Part shown: positions 33,961-46,619 of the stretch, in pieces
How positions within the stretch are numbered: position 1 is the first letter of the stretch
Layout: each line of letters begins with the position of its first letter
Assembly: GCF_030272615.1 (NCBI RefSeq)
Contig: NC_081412.1
Span: forward strand, 688,454,083-688,518,082
Direction of reading: 5' to 3'
Source of the DNA: Cryptomeria japonica
Taxonomy: Eukaryota > Streptophyta > Pinopsida > Cupressales > Cupressaceae
DNA: 64,000 bases
The notes under the pieces: generated by a model
Database searches by the model: none
Told to the model about the DNA's origin: nothing
The model's input: the letters and a program-made list of their open reading frames with translations, nothing else
Translations under genes and position numbers: made by a program

Positions 33961-34018
33961 GATGCTTGGCTGACCCGAGAAGTGAGTGCCGAGGGTGGAG
34001 CCAGTGAGGTCAAGCATC
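33961..34018 (+). promoter_or_regulatory. Conserved leader hairpin of B
   Basis: GATGCTTG pairs with CAAGCATC; the inner GGCT pairs with AGCC. The loop contains GAGAAGTGAGTG, as in A. The outer flank ACGGGGAGTTTTCATGGGG is also shared. Candidate packaging or leader structure. Confidence 0.7.
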
Positions 34019-34363
34019 TATGTATCCGCTTTGAATAGCGTAGCCTCAGGGGTAAAACCCCATGTGGGATCAACAACTATTGTCTTGGCCAGCCATAAGA
34101 ATTGTGCTTGACTTATTTTAAACATTCAAAACATTTCAAAACCAAACAGCAAAACATTGTGTCTTTTGTGTCTTCAAGTGTATGGAAAACATTTTTTACA
34201 TCAAACAACACACTTTTCTTGGAGTCATTTTGAGTCTAGACACTTGCAAACATTGGGTCTTCATCAACACTATGTCCTCTTGTCATGAAAATCAGTCAAA
34301 TAGTCAGATTTGATCACAACAAAACAACTTCACAGATTGGAAAAATTGCACAAAATTTGCAGA

Positions 34364-34553
34364 AACGCGTCTGTGTCGGGCATAATAGCATCTGTGTTGT
34401 CTAGTCGCGTCTGTGAAGGATAGAATCGCATTTGTGTTCCAACAGTCAACATTGCATTTGGCAAGCAAAAAATCTCAGAAGCGCATCTGTGTTAAGCAGA
34501 GAAGCGTCTGTGTCGGGAAACCGCGTTTGTGAAGTATACAGGCGCGTCTGTGT
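34364..34553 (+). repeat. GCGTCTGTG repeats, leader cluster 2 of B
   Basis: Copies spaced by about 18-60 bp (for example ACGCGTCTGTGTCGGGC and AGGCGCGTCTGTGTCC). The same word, reversed, fills the intron of the antisense gene at 46620-46880. Confidence 0.85.
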
Positions 34554-35044
34554 CCAAAATTGAAAAACTGTTACAGTCCAGCAAACAACACAGTCAGCTT
34601 CGGAATTCTTGAGCTTCCTAGGTCATCTCTCTAGGGTTTCATTTAGCATTCAACCTGTCCTTGGGTCTCACAAAGTCCATCATTGCTTCACATCTTACAT
34701 TACATTCACATTTGTCTAAACTTGAGTCAAAAGGTCACTTGCTTGTCCTCATAATACTTTGTCAACACACTACATACAACAACACTTTGCTAAGTGGTCC
34801 CTCATTAAGGTTTCTTACCTTTGGGTCTCATTTGGTTTTACTTAGAGTCAAGGTCAGCTTACCTCATCAAGAGAAACTATCCTCTCTTTGGAAGTCACAC
34901 CTACTCTACTACATACATACTTGGTCTTACACTTTGGACAATGCAAGTACACTTCAGATTCATTTACATTCCATTCAACTCTTGGTCTTCCATACTCTTT
35001 CCATTTTTCATCTAGTCTCTCACATCTTGGTCAATACCTAGTTC

Positions 35045-37468
35045 ATGGTTGAAACCCGTCTTCAAAAATCTAGGAGAGAAACTAAAGAGGCTCAAGAGTC
35101 CACAAACATGAGTTCTTATGAGTATGACAATGATATCTTTTTCAATTCTGATCATACTACATTACCCGACATGGATGTCTATAGAAACATGCCAAATGTT
35201 GAGAACATGGACACTATAAACAACAATGCTACACACAATGACAATGTGGACAACTTTTCAGTACAACAAGCAGATGTGGAAGAATCCATTATGAATCCCC
35301 ATTTCAATCGATTGGTTGAGGAAATAATGAGGAGGGATAGACAATACTTCTTACAAATGATGGCACAAAGTGGAGCCAAGCTACCTCATGATTTTGACAT
35401 GTCTCAAATAATGGAACATAGACCTTTGCAACAACCTCACTCCAATATGGATCAAAGGAGACCTAATAGTGGAGGAAATAGAGGACCACACATGGTACCT
35501 GAATCACCATCAGCTTTGCTTCAAAAACCAAAGGTCCCACAGACACATGGTCAAACATATGATACTCACCTTCGCAGACCATTATGGAAGTCTTATGGAG
35601 AAAAATATGCTCAATCACATATCAATGCTAAGGATCAACGACCAAAGCAATTGGATGTTCAAAGACATGCTCAAAATTTGGACACAAGGAAACCTCATGT
35701 CAAATTCAGGAGCAACACAATGGAACATGACATGCCTGTAGAATATGGTATACATGCACAAAATAGATATGGTGTTCCTCAACATGAATCTATACCAAGT
35801 GGTCCATATACGCAGCATCATTATAGACCTCCTCCATATGAACATGTGTATGATCAATATCATCCATATATGCAACATGCTCCTCCTCCAATGGGTACCT
35901 CAAACATAGGATATGGTCCAAGAAGTCGATCTCCACCTAAGAGCAATTTGGAGCAACAAATCAGGGACTTACAAAAGAAAATGGAGGACATAAATACACC
36001 GAAGCCAACATACACAATGAGAGACATATGTCCTTATCCATTTGACAGGAGCATTTCAATGCCTCCTTTTCCTACACACTTTGTGACGCCTAAATTTGAT
36101 AAGTATAGAGGAAAAGGGGATCCTAAGGCACACATAAGATAGTTTTTCACAGCTTGCATTGAGGTAGCAGCAGAAGAGACATATTTGATGAGATTATTCC
36201 CACAAAGCTTAGGTGATCAAGCTATGGAATGGTTCTCCCAACTTCCACCTGGAATTAAGTCATGGGGTGACTTAGCAGAGGCATTTATTCAAAATTTCTC
36301 CTACAACATAGAGACAGACATATCAGTCACTACTTTGTGCAACACCAAGCAAAAAGAGGGAGAATCTTTTGCATCATTTTTACAAAGATGGAGAAATCTA
36401 GCCAGCAGATGCTCTTGTGAAATTCCACAAAAACAAATGGTAGAAATGTTCACCCAAAATGTTAACAAAGAGATTGGTTATGACTTAAGGAAAGCTTGTT
36501 TGTCCACCTTCAAGGACATCATTGAAAAAGGCTTAGCGACAGAAAAGGTCCTAATTGAACAAGGAGTCGTTAAAATATTCAAGGAAAACAAAGATGACTT
36601 TAAAGGAAAAGACAAGCCAAGATTTTGGAATAAAAATAAGAACACAGTCAATGATGGTGTTGTTGATGCCAACACAGTGTGACCCAAAGTCATCTTTTTG
36701 GGATCAAGTTCTACAAACAATCAAGTGAATACTCAAACAACTTCCAGATCACGAAGGAAGTATACCCCATTGGGAGAACCACTTGAGTCAGTTTTCAAGA
36801 AGCTAGTGGCAAACAAGGTAATCACAATTCCAGATTTTCCTCCATGTGAGCCAAAGGTTAAACCAAATTGGTGGAATGATGATGAGTATTGTGAATTTCA
36901 TAAGAGCAAGGGTCATAAGACAGGAAATTGTCATCGACTGAAGAACATCATACAAGATCTCATTGATAGAGGTGATATTGAGATTGAGGGACATTCATCC
37001 AATCAAGAACATGAGATGTTTAAGGAACCATTCCCAAAACATGACAAGGGAAAAGCTAAAGCCACAGAGGATCAAACCAACTATACCAGAGCATCCTACA
37101 ACTATGATTCAACTATCAATCACATCTCGATGGACAATTATGTCTCTATTATTATCATCAAGGACAAAGCGTCTGAGAATTCTACTCAGAGACCCAAGAT
37201 TGTCCTAAAAGGTGTTGGATCTTCTTCTGAGCCTACCTCTGAATGTCATGTTACAACCCGCCGAGGTAAAATCACTTTGCAAGGTGCTCCAACTAAAAAC
37301 ACAGCTTCTTCATCAACCAAACCTGAGTATGACCTTGTAGAACAGCTAGGGAAGACACCCGCACTCATTTCCATTCTTGAGCTCTTACGCATATCTCCCG
37401 CACATAAAGCCATTCTTGATAAAATCTTGAGAGATACTGTTGTTCCTACTGATCTAAACATGGACTAG
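35045..37468 (+). pseudogene. Gag of B
   Basis: Starts MVETRLQKSRRETK at 35045. An Asn/Met/His/Pro-rich N-terminal part (365 codons) leads to the core box DICPYPFD...RGKGDPKAH (36020-36140) and FFTACIEV...AMEWFSQLP...FIQNFSYN (36140-36310). A basic stretch follows, then the conserved RRKYTPLGEPLESVFKKL box and a knuckle CEFHKSKGHKTGNC (36890-36931) followed by LKNIIQDLIDRGD. Gag builds the particle and binds RNA. TAG at 36140, TGA at 36680 and TAG at 37466 lie in one frame and fit Gln, Arg and Gln codons changed by transitions. Start, length and domain order fit a Tat Gag. Confidence 0.9.
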
Positions 37469-39048
37469 TTTCAAGCCATGGTGGGATACCTTTCCATTCC
37501 ACACTCCCTTACATTCACAGAAGTTGATGAGGCCTCTGTAAGTCAGCCGCATAATGCGCCATTACACATTGAAGCCTTCATACACAAACATCGAATAAAA
37601 TGAGTCCTGATAGATGGAGGAGCAGGTCTGAACATTTGCACATTAAGCACTATCACACAATTGGGATATTCTAATAAAGCTGTGAATTCTACAAACAAGA
37701 TCACCATTAAGGCATATGATGATGAAGAGCATTCATCCAAGGGTACAGTCATCTTACCTCTCAGAGTTGGGCCAGTTACAAAGGATGTGGTCTATCAAGT
37801 CCTGGATTTAAATCTCACTTATAACATATTGTTAGGATGTCCTTGGATCCATGAAATGAGGGCAGTTCCATCCACATATCACCAATGCATTAATTTTCCT
37901 CATAATGGAGTAGAGGTAACAGTTAACGGTGATCCTAATCCATTCATATATTGCAATAACCTGAAATCAAAGACTGAGACCATCATTCCTAGTAATCGGG
38001 AGGCTGTTCCTTTGTCGGCATACATTGATCCTGAGTCATTAAAACCTTCGACATCCAAACAAGGTGAGCTTAGAGGCAAGTTTCAGGACAAAGGCATGGG
38101 GGAATATACTTTCAATCAGACCATGTACTTAAGACAAGTCATGAGTTCCCCAAAAGAATATGGAAGACCACATCCTAACAAGAAAATCTCCATCATGATG
38201 CTCAAATGGGACCCTACTATCTTTCAAAGATGGGGTGAACTAGAAGAGGAAGATTTATACCAATTGCTTTTCAGAGACAATGAAGAGGAAATACAAGATC
38301 ACGTCAATCTACCATGTGAGAAATATGGCAAAGGCTTCAAAATTCTACAAAAATTCGGGTATGATGGAAAAAGCCCTCTGGGGTTACGAAAGGAAGGCAT
38401 CATTGAACCTTTACAACCTGAATTGACTTTCAACAAGGAACGCTCGAAAGGACTTGGTTTCTTAATTTCCAAGGTCCACACCCAAAGGACAGAAGAAGCC
38501 TTACAAATCAAAGCTGCCAAAATTCAACAAGAGAATCGCTATTCCATAGATTCCAACAAATGGGAGTGGGGTTCCGACAAGTCTTCCAGTGACTACGAGC
38601 TCACTGAGACATTCAGAGAGCCAGGTGAACCCACAGAAGAGGAGGAGTTTTATAACAGATTCAGAGTTGGTCAGGAAACAACCCAGGAGGAGTCTGCACA
38701 ATCCTTGTCTCAAGGTTCTAAGTTGAAATCACATAGGATGAGAACACCTGTCCCGGAATGCGCTACTAGTGATGATAATTTGGATTCGTTCGTGATCAAG
38801 ACTGATGAGGAGAGTGCCATCGATGACCTCGATAATTACTTTGACATACTCGAATATAACCACATCTTCACTCTTAGCCCCGCTAACTTTGAAGACATTA
38901 ACGGCCTTCCCCTTGTCCACCACCAACTCATTGACTGGGATCATGACAGACCTGCATAGTTGGATACATTCCAAAATGATGAAGCTTTTATTGACTATCT
39001 AGGCATACGGGATGATCCCCTGGAGACCATAAAGCGGGATACACTATA
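37469..39048 (+). pseudogene. Protease and G-patch-like region of B
   Basis: The aspartic protease region has VLIDGGAGLNICT with the catalytic Asp at 37613, then YNILLGCPWIHEM as the distal hydrophobic box near 37820-37860. Its motif is D-G-G rather than D-T/S-G; D also has D-G-G, so this is the family form. Downstream, residues from about 38320 to 38460 read KGFKILQKFGYDG..LGLRKEG with a second KGLGF, resembling a G-patch, an RNA-binding glycine motif. The rest is acidic linker. A TGA at 37601 and a TAG at 38957 interrupt the frame, and a frameshift lies at 39048-39060. Same frame as gag, so one polyprotein is likely. Confidence 0.8.
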
Positions 39049-39060
39049 GAACTCAATAGC

Positions 39061-41195
39061 ATGGCATATTTTGGTGAGGGTGTCGGACCTCCCAGTCGCA
39101 AAAATGTGAAAATAAGAGCAAATCAAGGGTCTTATGGCGAAAACCACATTGTGGTGCTATCTGACCCCAAAAAAGTAAAAAGAAAGGACGTATCTGAGGG
39201 TGAAAACCTCTCTGAGGCGCCCAAAGATGGAAGGCTCGACATTCTCCCAGCATCATATGAGGAAAAATCATCCATGTTGGTAGAGGAGACTATCAAAACA
39301 AACATCGGTACAGAAGAGGTTCCACACAACATATTCCTAGCTCAATCACTGACAAAGTCTAAAAGGTCAAAATTCATAAGTTTCTTCAAAAAGTGACAAA
39401 TCAACTTCGCCTAGTCATATGCTGATATGCCTAGATTGGATCCGGATTTGGTAATGCATCATCTGACAGTCAAACTGGGGGCAAAACCAGTAAAACAGAA
39501 ATTAAGAAAAATGCATCCACAAGTGGCATTACTAGTCAAAGCAGAACTTGAGAAATTACTCAATGTCGGATTCATACGCCCAATTGATTATCCTGAATGG
39601 ATCTCCAACTTGGTACCTGTCAGTAAACCAGATTGCAGCATCAGAATTTGCACAGATTTCAGAGACATCAACAAAGCTTGTCCAAAGGATGACTTCCCCT
39701 TACCAAACATTGACTTGATTGTTGATCTCACAGTAGGTCATGAAATGCTATCATTAATGGATGGATTCTCTGGCTATAATCAGATAAGAATCGCACCCGA
39801 AGATCAACACAAAACATCATTTACTTGTCCATGGGGAACTTTCTGCTGGAATGTCATGCCTTTCGGGTTAAAGAATGCAGGTGCTACATATCAAAGAGCC
39901 ATGACTACTATCTTTTATGATCTCATGCATGCAACCATGGAAGATTATGTTGATGACCTCTTGGTCAAATCAATAGACAGAAATACACATTTGGACATAC
40001 TTTCAGTTGCCTTTGATCGGTTGGAAAAATACAAAGTAAGATTAAACCCTAAGAAATGTGTCTTTGGAGTAACCTCTGGGAAGCTCCTAGGATTCATTGT
40101 ATCTAAAAGAGGAATTGAAGCGGATCCAGCAAAAGTCAAAGCTATCTTGGAAATGCAACCACCAAGAAATGTTAGTCAACTTCGATCCTTACAAGGCAGA
40201 CTCCAGTCCATTCGAAGATTCATAGCACAACTGGCAGATAAGTGTAATCCTTTTCAGCACCTGCTACATAAAAACATCAAATTCAAATGGGATGACAACT
40301 GTCAACAGGCTTTCCAAATGCTCAAAGATTATCTTCTAAATCCGCCAGTTCTGATGCCACCAGTTCCAGATCAACCTCTGTTACTATACATATCAGCTAC
40401 TTCAATAGCACTGGGGGCACTCTTAGCGCAACAAATTGCTGAGGGCAAGGAAAAAGCAGTATATTATATCAGTCGCACATTGGTGGGATATGAGCTAAAC
40501 TATACACCAATTGAGCGCGCATGCCTCGCTGTGGTCTTTGCTTCACAGAAATTACAACATTACATGCTTACTCATAAGACAAAGTTAATTGCAAGGATAG
40601 ATCCATTGAAATACCTTCTCAATAAGGCAACACTTACTGGGCGACTGGCCAAATGGGTAATGATACTGAGTGAATTCGACATCGAGCATGTGGACAGAAA
40701 AGCAATAAAAGGACAAGCCATCGCAGATCAATTAGCAGATGCCCCCATGATCGATGATGTTCCTCTAAGTTCAAAATTTCCAGATGAATCCATTTTGACA
40801 ATGTCACATGCAAAGCCATGGCAACTATACTTTGACGGCTCATATACACAGCATGGGGCAGGAGCTGGCATCCTCTTTATAACTCCTCAAGGGGATTCTA
40901 TACCAAAATCATACCGCTTATCATTTCCTTGCACTAACAATATAGCAGAATATGAAGCATTAACAACAGAATTACGAATTGTAGTTCAATGGAAAATCTA
41001 GGAACTTCGTGTTTTTGGGGACTCCCAACTTGTTATCCGTCAAGCAACTGATGATTACCAAACAAAAGATGAAAAGTTAATGCCTTATAAACAAATGGTG
41101 GACGGTCTGAAACAACATTTCACAAAGATAGACTTTGAGCAGATACCAAGAGAGCAGAATCGCACCGCAGATGCCATGGCTACAATTGCTTCACT
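39061..41195 (+). pseudogene. Reverse transcriptase and dual RNase H of B
   Basis: Reverse transcriptase (about 39520-40130) has LPNIDLIVDL, GYNQIRIAPEDQ, FCWNVMPFGLKNAGAT and the catalytic YVDD at 39946-39957. The connection/first RNase H (about 40200-40720) has the LLYISATS, YYISRTL and YTPIE boxes. A second, archaeal-type RNase H (40815-41195) follows with all four acidic positions visible: YFDGS, EYEAL, GDSQLV and TADAMA. This second RNase H defines the Tat lineage. The stretch 39427-40998 is open for 524 codons. TGA 39394, TAG 39412 and TAG 40999 break the frame at sites where D or sense suggests Arg, Trp and Gln. Confidence 0.92.
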
Positions 41196-42567
41196 GATCG
41201 ATCTACCTCCAAACGAGACCCGCTATGAGTTCTTGGTGGATAACCTTTTGGTCCCTTCATATGAGATCATTCCTACTGAGACGCTATGCGTTGTCGGTCC
41301 CGAATCCCAGTTATATGGTTCCATTTTCACATACCTACGTGACAATACTTTACCTCCTGATCTATCAAATAACCAATGTCGCACTTTCATTCACCAATCC
41401 TCTCGATATGTCATTTTAGCTGATATCCTATACCGGCGAGGTCTAGATGGCACTCTTCTTAGATGTTTAGAAAGCGACGAAGCTCAGATTGCGTTACGGG
41501 AAGTGCATGAAGGGATATGTGGTCCACATGCTAGTGGTCCTACCTTGGCCAAGAAACTCATCAGGACTGGATATTACTAGCCCAATATGGAGAAAGACTC
41601 ATATCAGTTTGTCAAGAAATGCAAGCAATGTCAAATTCATGGAGACCTCATACATGCGCCAGCACAAGAACTTCAACCACTTGCGTCTCCTTGGCCCTTT
41701 TGTCAATGGGGACTCGATCTCATAGGCCAGATTCACCCTCCTTCTTCCAATGGTCATAAATTCATTATCACTGCCATAGAGTATTTTACAAAATGGATTG
41801 AAGTCGTGCCTCTCACACAAGTTACTGGAAAACAGATTGCTACATTCATCCTTAACTATATCATTTGCCGATATGGTATTCCTGTTTCCATTATCACTGA
41901 TAACGAGCGTCCCTTAAAAAATCAGGATGTTCGTGAACTCTATGACCGTTTCCATATCTCCCATCATTTCTCCACACCACACTACCCCCAAGGTAATGGC
42001 CAAGCTGAGGCGTCTAACAAAACAATTATTAAAATCCTAAAGAAGACAGTCGACGATGCTGGTCGTAATTGGCATATCCAACTTAATCCTGCACTTTCGA
42101 CCTACCACACAAGTGTCCATACACCTATAGGAGCTACACCCTATTCACTAGTCTATGGTTCTGAAGCCATCTTGCCTATTGAGGTCGAGCTACCCTCTTT
42201 ACGGGTCTCTTTGCAAAACATCATCAGTGATGAAGACTACAGGGTCTCTCGCTTACAAGAGCTGGAATTATTGGATGAACGAAGACAAACTGTTTTTAAT
42301 CATCTTAAAGCTTACCAACAACGAATGAGTCGCAGCTACAATCACAAGGTCAAGCCTCGCACATTTGAGGTAGGTGACTCAGTTCTCAGAGAAAATCCTA
42401 AAAATCAACAAGATAGAGAGAAGAAGGGCAAGTTCGAACCAAATTGGCTTGGTCCTTACATCATCACAGCAGCATATGGATCTGGTGCATATCAACTCTC
42501 AACTATAGAAGGTGAACCTTTGGAGGATCCTATCAATAGTATGCACCTTCGCAAGTTCTACACATAG
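41196..42567 (+). pseudogene. Integrase of B
   Basis: An HHCC zinc domain (HEGICGPHAS...CKQC, about 41507-41630) with a TAG at 41578 where D has Trp. The catalytic core runs from 41700: first Asp in WGLDLIG, second in ITDNERP (about 41897), Glu in GQAEASNK (about 42000). The C-terminal part has SLVYGSEAILPIEVELPSLR and ends with KFEPNWLGPYII...MHLRKFYT. No chromodomain. It inserts the DNA copy into the genome. The core from 41587 to 42567 (326 codons) is open with the D-D-E set intact. One nonsense codon is therefore the main visible damage to this domain. Confidence 0.92.
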
Positions 42568-42650
42568 CTCTTTAGGGTATCCTAATTCAAAAATACAAAA
42601 AAATTCAAAAATTCAAAAATACAAAAAAAAAAAAAAAGTAAAGAGAAATA

Positions 42651-42730
42651 ATTTCGTCCAATGGTGAAAACCACTTCGGTGGCACCCTGGGCAAGTACCA
42701 TGGTGAAAACTGGGTCACTAGCACCATGCG
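42651..42730 (+). promoter_or_regulatory. Twin GTGAAAAC hairpin block, B copy
   Basis: TTTCGTCCAATGGTGAAAAC is followed by CCAC-TTCG-GTGG (perfect stem, TTCG loop), CACCCTGGGCAAGTACCATGGTGAAAAC, a second stem CTGG-GTCA-CTAG, then CACCATGCG. It follows an A-rich run after the pol stop, exactly as in A. Confidence 0.7.
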
Positions 42731-44191
42731 TAGAGACATTGCTCCTCCCTCCTTCAGGATTCTCTTTCATTCCTTCACTTTGCACACACTCACAACCTAT
42801 TCATCCATAATAAACTTACCCATTCCCATCATGGCTTGTTATTGATCTCCCCAAGATTGGTTAGCCATTCATAATAAACTTTCCTTTTCATCCCTTTCCA
42901 TCCATAATAAATCAGATCCTATCTGTGGCTAAGGCAAAATCCTACGTCTAGTAATGGGTGTGGAACTAAGAACATCACATGTTTCGAGGAGTATAGTTTC
43001 TTCCAGCTTCCTTCAGTCTGTCCGCACACAATCCGCAATAAAGCAACATTTGCATCACAGATCCACAATAAAGTTTCATCTTCTCCACAATAAAGTATCA
43101 GTCTCATGGATTCAGTCAGTTTCAGATGAGACACAGTAGCAACAATGGGCTTCAACAAATCAAATCTTTCAACAGACTCAGACAACATTATGGTTCAGTG
43201 CTATCTATCCTTTCTGTGAAAGTAAACATTGTGACCACAATCAAATAAGACTTATACAAGTGACAAGAGACACTAAACTTGAGGACTACAGTGGATGTTG
43301 GTGTCGAGTCTTGGTTTTCTTTCGATTTCATCTTTTTTTTGTGACATGTCTTTTAGCTTTTCCGGGATGTCTTTGACTAGAGATTCTATCTCCAGGATGT
43401 CTTTGACTAGAAAGGCGAGGATGGGGTATCATCACCTATTTGTACTTGTTGTCTATGGATTGTCTCTTAGTAATGCTATGACTTGTCCAAGGATATGAGG
43501 ACACTGTGAGTCTAGTGTGAACTGGGGCATCCCTTGTTTGTGACTGTCTTATCTCCATGCAAACAGGTACAATGACTTTCTGGGTCAAACATATGCCTCG
43601 ATTGTCATAACCTATCTTGCCATAATAAAGCTCAATGATGATAATGCACAAGAAGCTCTTTCACTTTCATATCTTCTGTCTTCCATCCCCTTTTCTTGAT
43701 TGATTTCCATCGTCCTTCTCAAGTCCGCGTAGCCTGCTATCACATGACTGAGTATAATGACACACCAAAAACATTTGCATTTCATGTAGCTGCACCTACA
43801 TTAACACATATAAGCATTTCATACATACATATAGATATCACAACTGCATCACATCCTGCACACGACACCTGTTAGCACAATTTACATTTGCATTATCATA
43901 TTCATCTGCATTACATACATTCATATTTTCATCCTGCATACACATAAAACATAAAAGAACAAAAATATTGCATTGCATCATGTACATATTTGCATCCATA
44001 TCATAAGCATCACATAAGAACATCTCATCACATAGGTACACATGCATATAGCTGCCGCAAAGATGAATCATCTCATATATAATCATAAAGTGTCATAATA
44101 CAATGATGTCAAAATCATATGGCTACAATCACCCCCAGGTGTCTACAATACAAAAATGGTACAAAACTGATACATAGGGAGACCTCTAAGG
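42731..44191. other. Non-coding region between pol and antisense gene, B
   Basis: About 1.5 kb. It includes a C/T-rich start, repeated CCATAATAAA words (42807-43095), two GGATGTCTTTGACTAGA copies near 43365-43410, and an AT-rich part full of GCAT/CAT words (43760-44100) resembling 12110-12330 of A. No gene recognised. Confidence 0.6.
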
Positions 44192-46149
44192 CTATGATGA
44201 ACTCCCTCCCTCAGGGCGGCCTGGCCTCGGTGGAATATGAGCCCCTAAAGGACCCGCCCCAAGATCATCCCTCATGTCTCCTCTATCTGGTGGTGGTGGA
44301 GAACCCATGACCCCACCACTCGATGCCTGTCTCCTCTGGCTCCCTCCCGTAGCTGTCGCTGTACGCGACGGTCTATGGAAGCTCCTCGCCCGCTGATCAG
44401 ATCACTGCACCGTAGTAGAGGTCTCTCCAGTAGGCTATCTCCTCTCCTGCCCATAGGACATAAGCGTATCCTGCCCCTGTATCCTCATCTACCTGTCTCC
44501 CTACCCTCAGTGCCATCTCAGCCTCTGCGTAGTGCTGGATAGCCTGATCCCGCTCTTGCTCAGTATCCCTGAGCCTGCTCCTGAGCTGATCCCTCTCCCT
44601 CTCCAGATCCTGAATCTCATCTGCCTGGCCCTGGCAGATCTCCCTTAGATCCAGTAGCTCAGCCTCCACTAGGTCAACCCCCTCTGCCTCTGTCCCTACC
44701 TGTGGCTCCTCCTCTGTGGGTGCTTGCCCCTGTACCTGCCCCTATGCCTGTACTGGTACCTGTCTTTGTCCCTGTCCCTGTATCTGCACCTGCCTGGGAC
44801 CCTGTGCTACTAGCACCTGTAAAGGCAATCCACTGCGACCCCTCACCACCCGAGTCTGCCTCTCCTCTCCACCCTCCCTCCGAGGTGCAACTTGTCTCTC
44901 CCCAACTACTCCTCTCCTCCTCCGTCGGCCTCTGCCCCCATCACCTCCACCATCATCATCATCTCCCCCACCATCTCCCTCCAGTGCCTCTCCAGGATCT
45001 GTCAACCGTGGGAATGGATGCTCTGCCCAATATGCTGTATACTCAGCATCCATCCCGGCGTCCTCAATCTCAGGCCACATGTCCCAAGGAAGAGGTATCA
45101 TCTCCACCAACTAAGTCACTGCCTGATCATATGATAGTAGCGGCCCAAACTATGCCTGATCTCTGACCATGCAGGCATACATGCCTGATCCCCGGGGCAT
45201 CCTCTGAATCCGGCCAAACTGTCGACCAATCCTATCTACCAGCTGCCTCTCCAGCACATAGGGCGTCCGCCCAATCAAATACCTGCTCCAGAAGGTGTAG
45301 GGAAGCTCAACTGCATCATCCTCTCACTGCTCGCAACCCAGATATGGTCGCCATATGACCTCATCAATGTCATCAATCACTCGCCGCCAATACTCTAGCC
45401 TGCCAATCTGTGGCTACGATGTGATCATATCATATAAATGCACAAAGCTGCATCCATAACCTCTGCCACTAAAGTGTATCGGTCGGGTAACCGGTAGATG
45501 CTCGTAAGCCCATACTTGTAGCAAGGTAACTCCGCAGTCCAATCCCACTGATCCATGATAAACAAACTGATGCAACTCGTAATACAAGTGTGCCAGCACA
45601 CATGGTCCCCAGGCATATCTGGTATGTTGTGTCATCAGCGTCTCCAGTGCTCCCCCCCAGCCCACAGCCAATCCCCGTGTCGCCCTATCTGGACATAGGA
45701 ACCCACTGATAGCTCCTCCGATCACTGCCGGCAATGCTAACCTTGTGGCTGTCACGGTGTCCCATGCTACGTGTCCTGCTCTCATCTCCAATCCAGGGTC
45801 CTGAAATACCCATCTCAATGCCTCCCTATCTCCATCTCGATCGTATGGGATCAGCTCCCCATCAATCGGCACCCGCAGAATCCTGTATACATCCTCCAGG
45901 GTAACTGTCATCTCACCCATAGGCAAATGGAATGTGCACGTCTCAGAGTGCCATCTCTCAGCTAGCGCAGTCAGCAAACCCATGTTTGCCCGAAACTCAG
46001 GCACATACAGCACATGTCTCAGACCCATCTCCTCGATGGCAGCTCTGTCCTCAAGCGACAACTCAGGTCGCAACCTCTGAGTCGATGGGAATCTCTCCCG
46101 TGACTCTAGCATCGGCAAATACTCCTGCAGTCAAACAACTCAATCATGT

Positions 46150-46480
46150 CAGTTATAGTGGCATTCACTGTTTATCACAAAATGCTACTCGCTATCTAAA
46201 TGCATATGGTTATCTATCCTAGTGACACTCACTGTTCATCACAAAGTGTTGCTTCTACCCTAGTGACACTCACTGTTCATCACAAAGTGTTGCTATTTAT
46301 CCTAGTGGTACTCACTGTTCATCACAAAGTACTACGTGTGTGACACTCACTGTTCATCACAAAGTGTTACTCACATTTGCACTCCCTGTTCATCACAAAG
46401 TGTTGCTCATATTTCAGTACTCCCTATTCATCACAAAGTACTCTATCTTGGTACTCACTGTTCATCACAAAGTGCCTTGA
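46150..46480. repeat. Minisatellite in the antisense intron of B
   Basis: About eight degenerate units around CACTCACTGTTCATCACAAA with GTGTTGCT-like tails, 28-50 bp apart. It lies entirely inside the predicted intron. Confidence 0.85.
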
Positions 46481-46619
46481 TCTATCCTAGTCTTCCTAGA
46501 GGACCTGCTTGAGTGTATCCTCTCAGCAGCTTATCCAATCGACAGCATATGTTCATCACAGAACTGCTGATTTGACCTAGAAGATGCAAATTCATACTTT
46601 TCAAACGCAAACGTGCTTA

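Larger units (their letters stand above)
32853..35044 (+). other. 5' leader of B
   Basis: 2.2 kb before gag. It has two clusters of GCGTCTGTG words (33048-33140 and 34364-34553). Between them is a section sharing blocks with the A leader, including the hairpin at 33961-34018. No gene seen. Its length and the downstream AG-rich words would allow a spliced leader, but I cannot show one. Confidence 0.65.

Noticed and set aside
44702-45166. Plus-strand Pro-rich frames of 132-154 codons
   Set aside because: They are complements of the acidic/Arg-rich part of the antisense PMD gene, as are the Ser/Pro frames at 12860-13247.
46150-46480. Regular repeats with spacers, superficially like a CRISPR array
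   Set aside because: Units are degenerate, spacers vary from a few to tens of bases and are related to each other, and the context is a plant retrotransposon intron.
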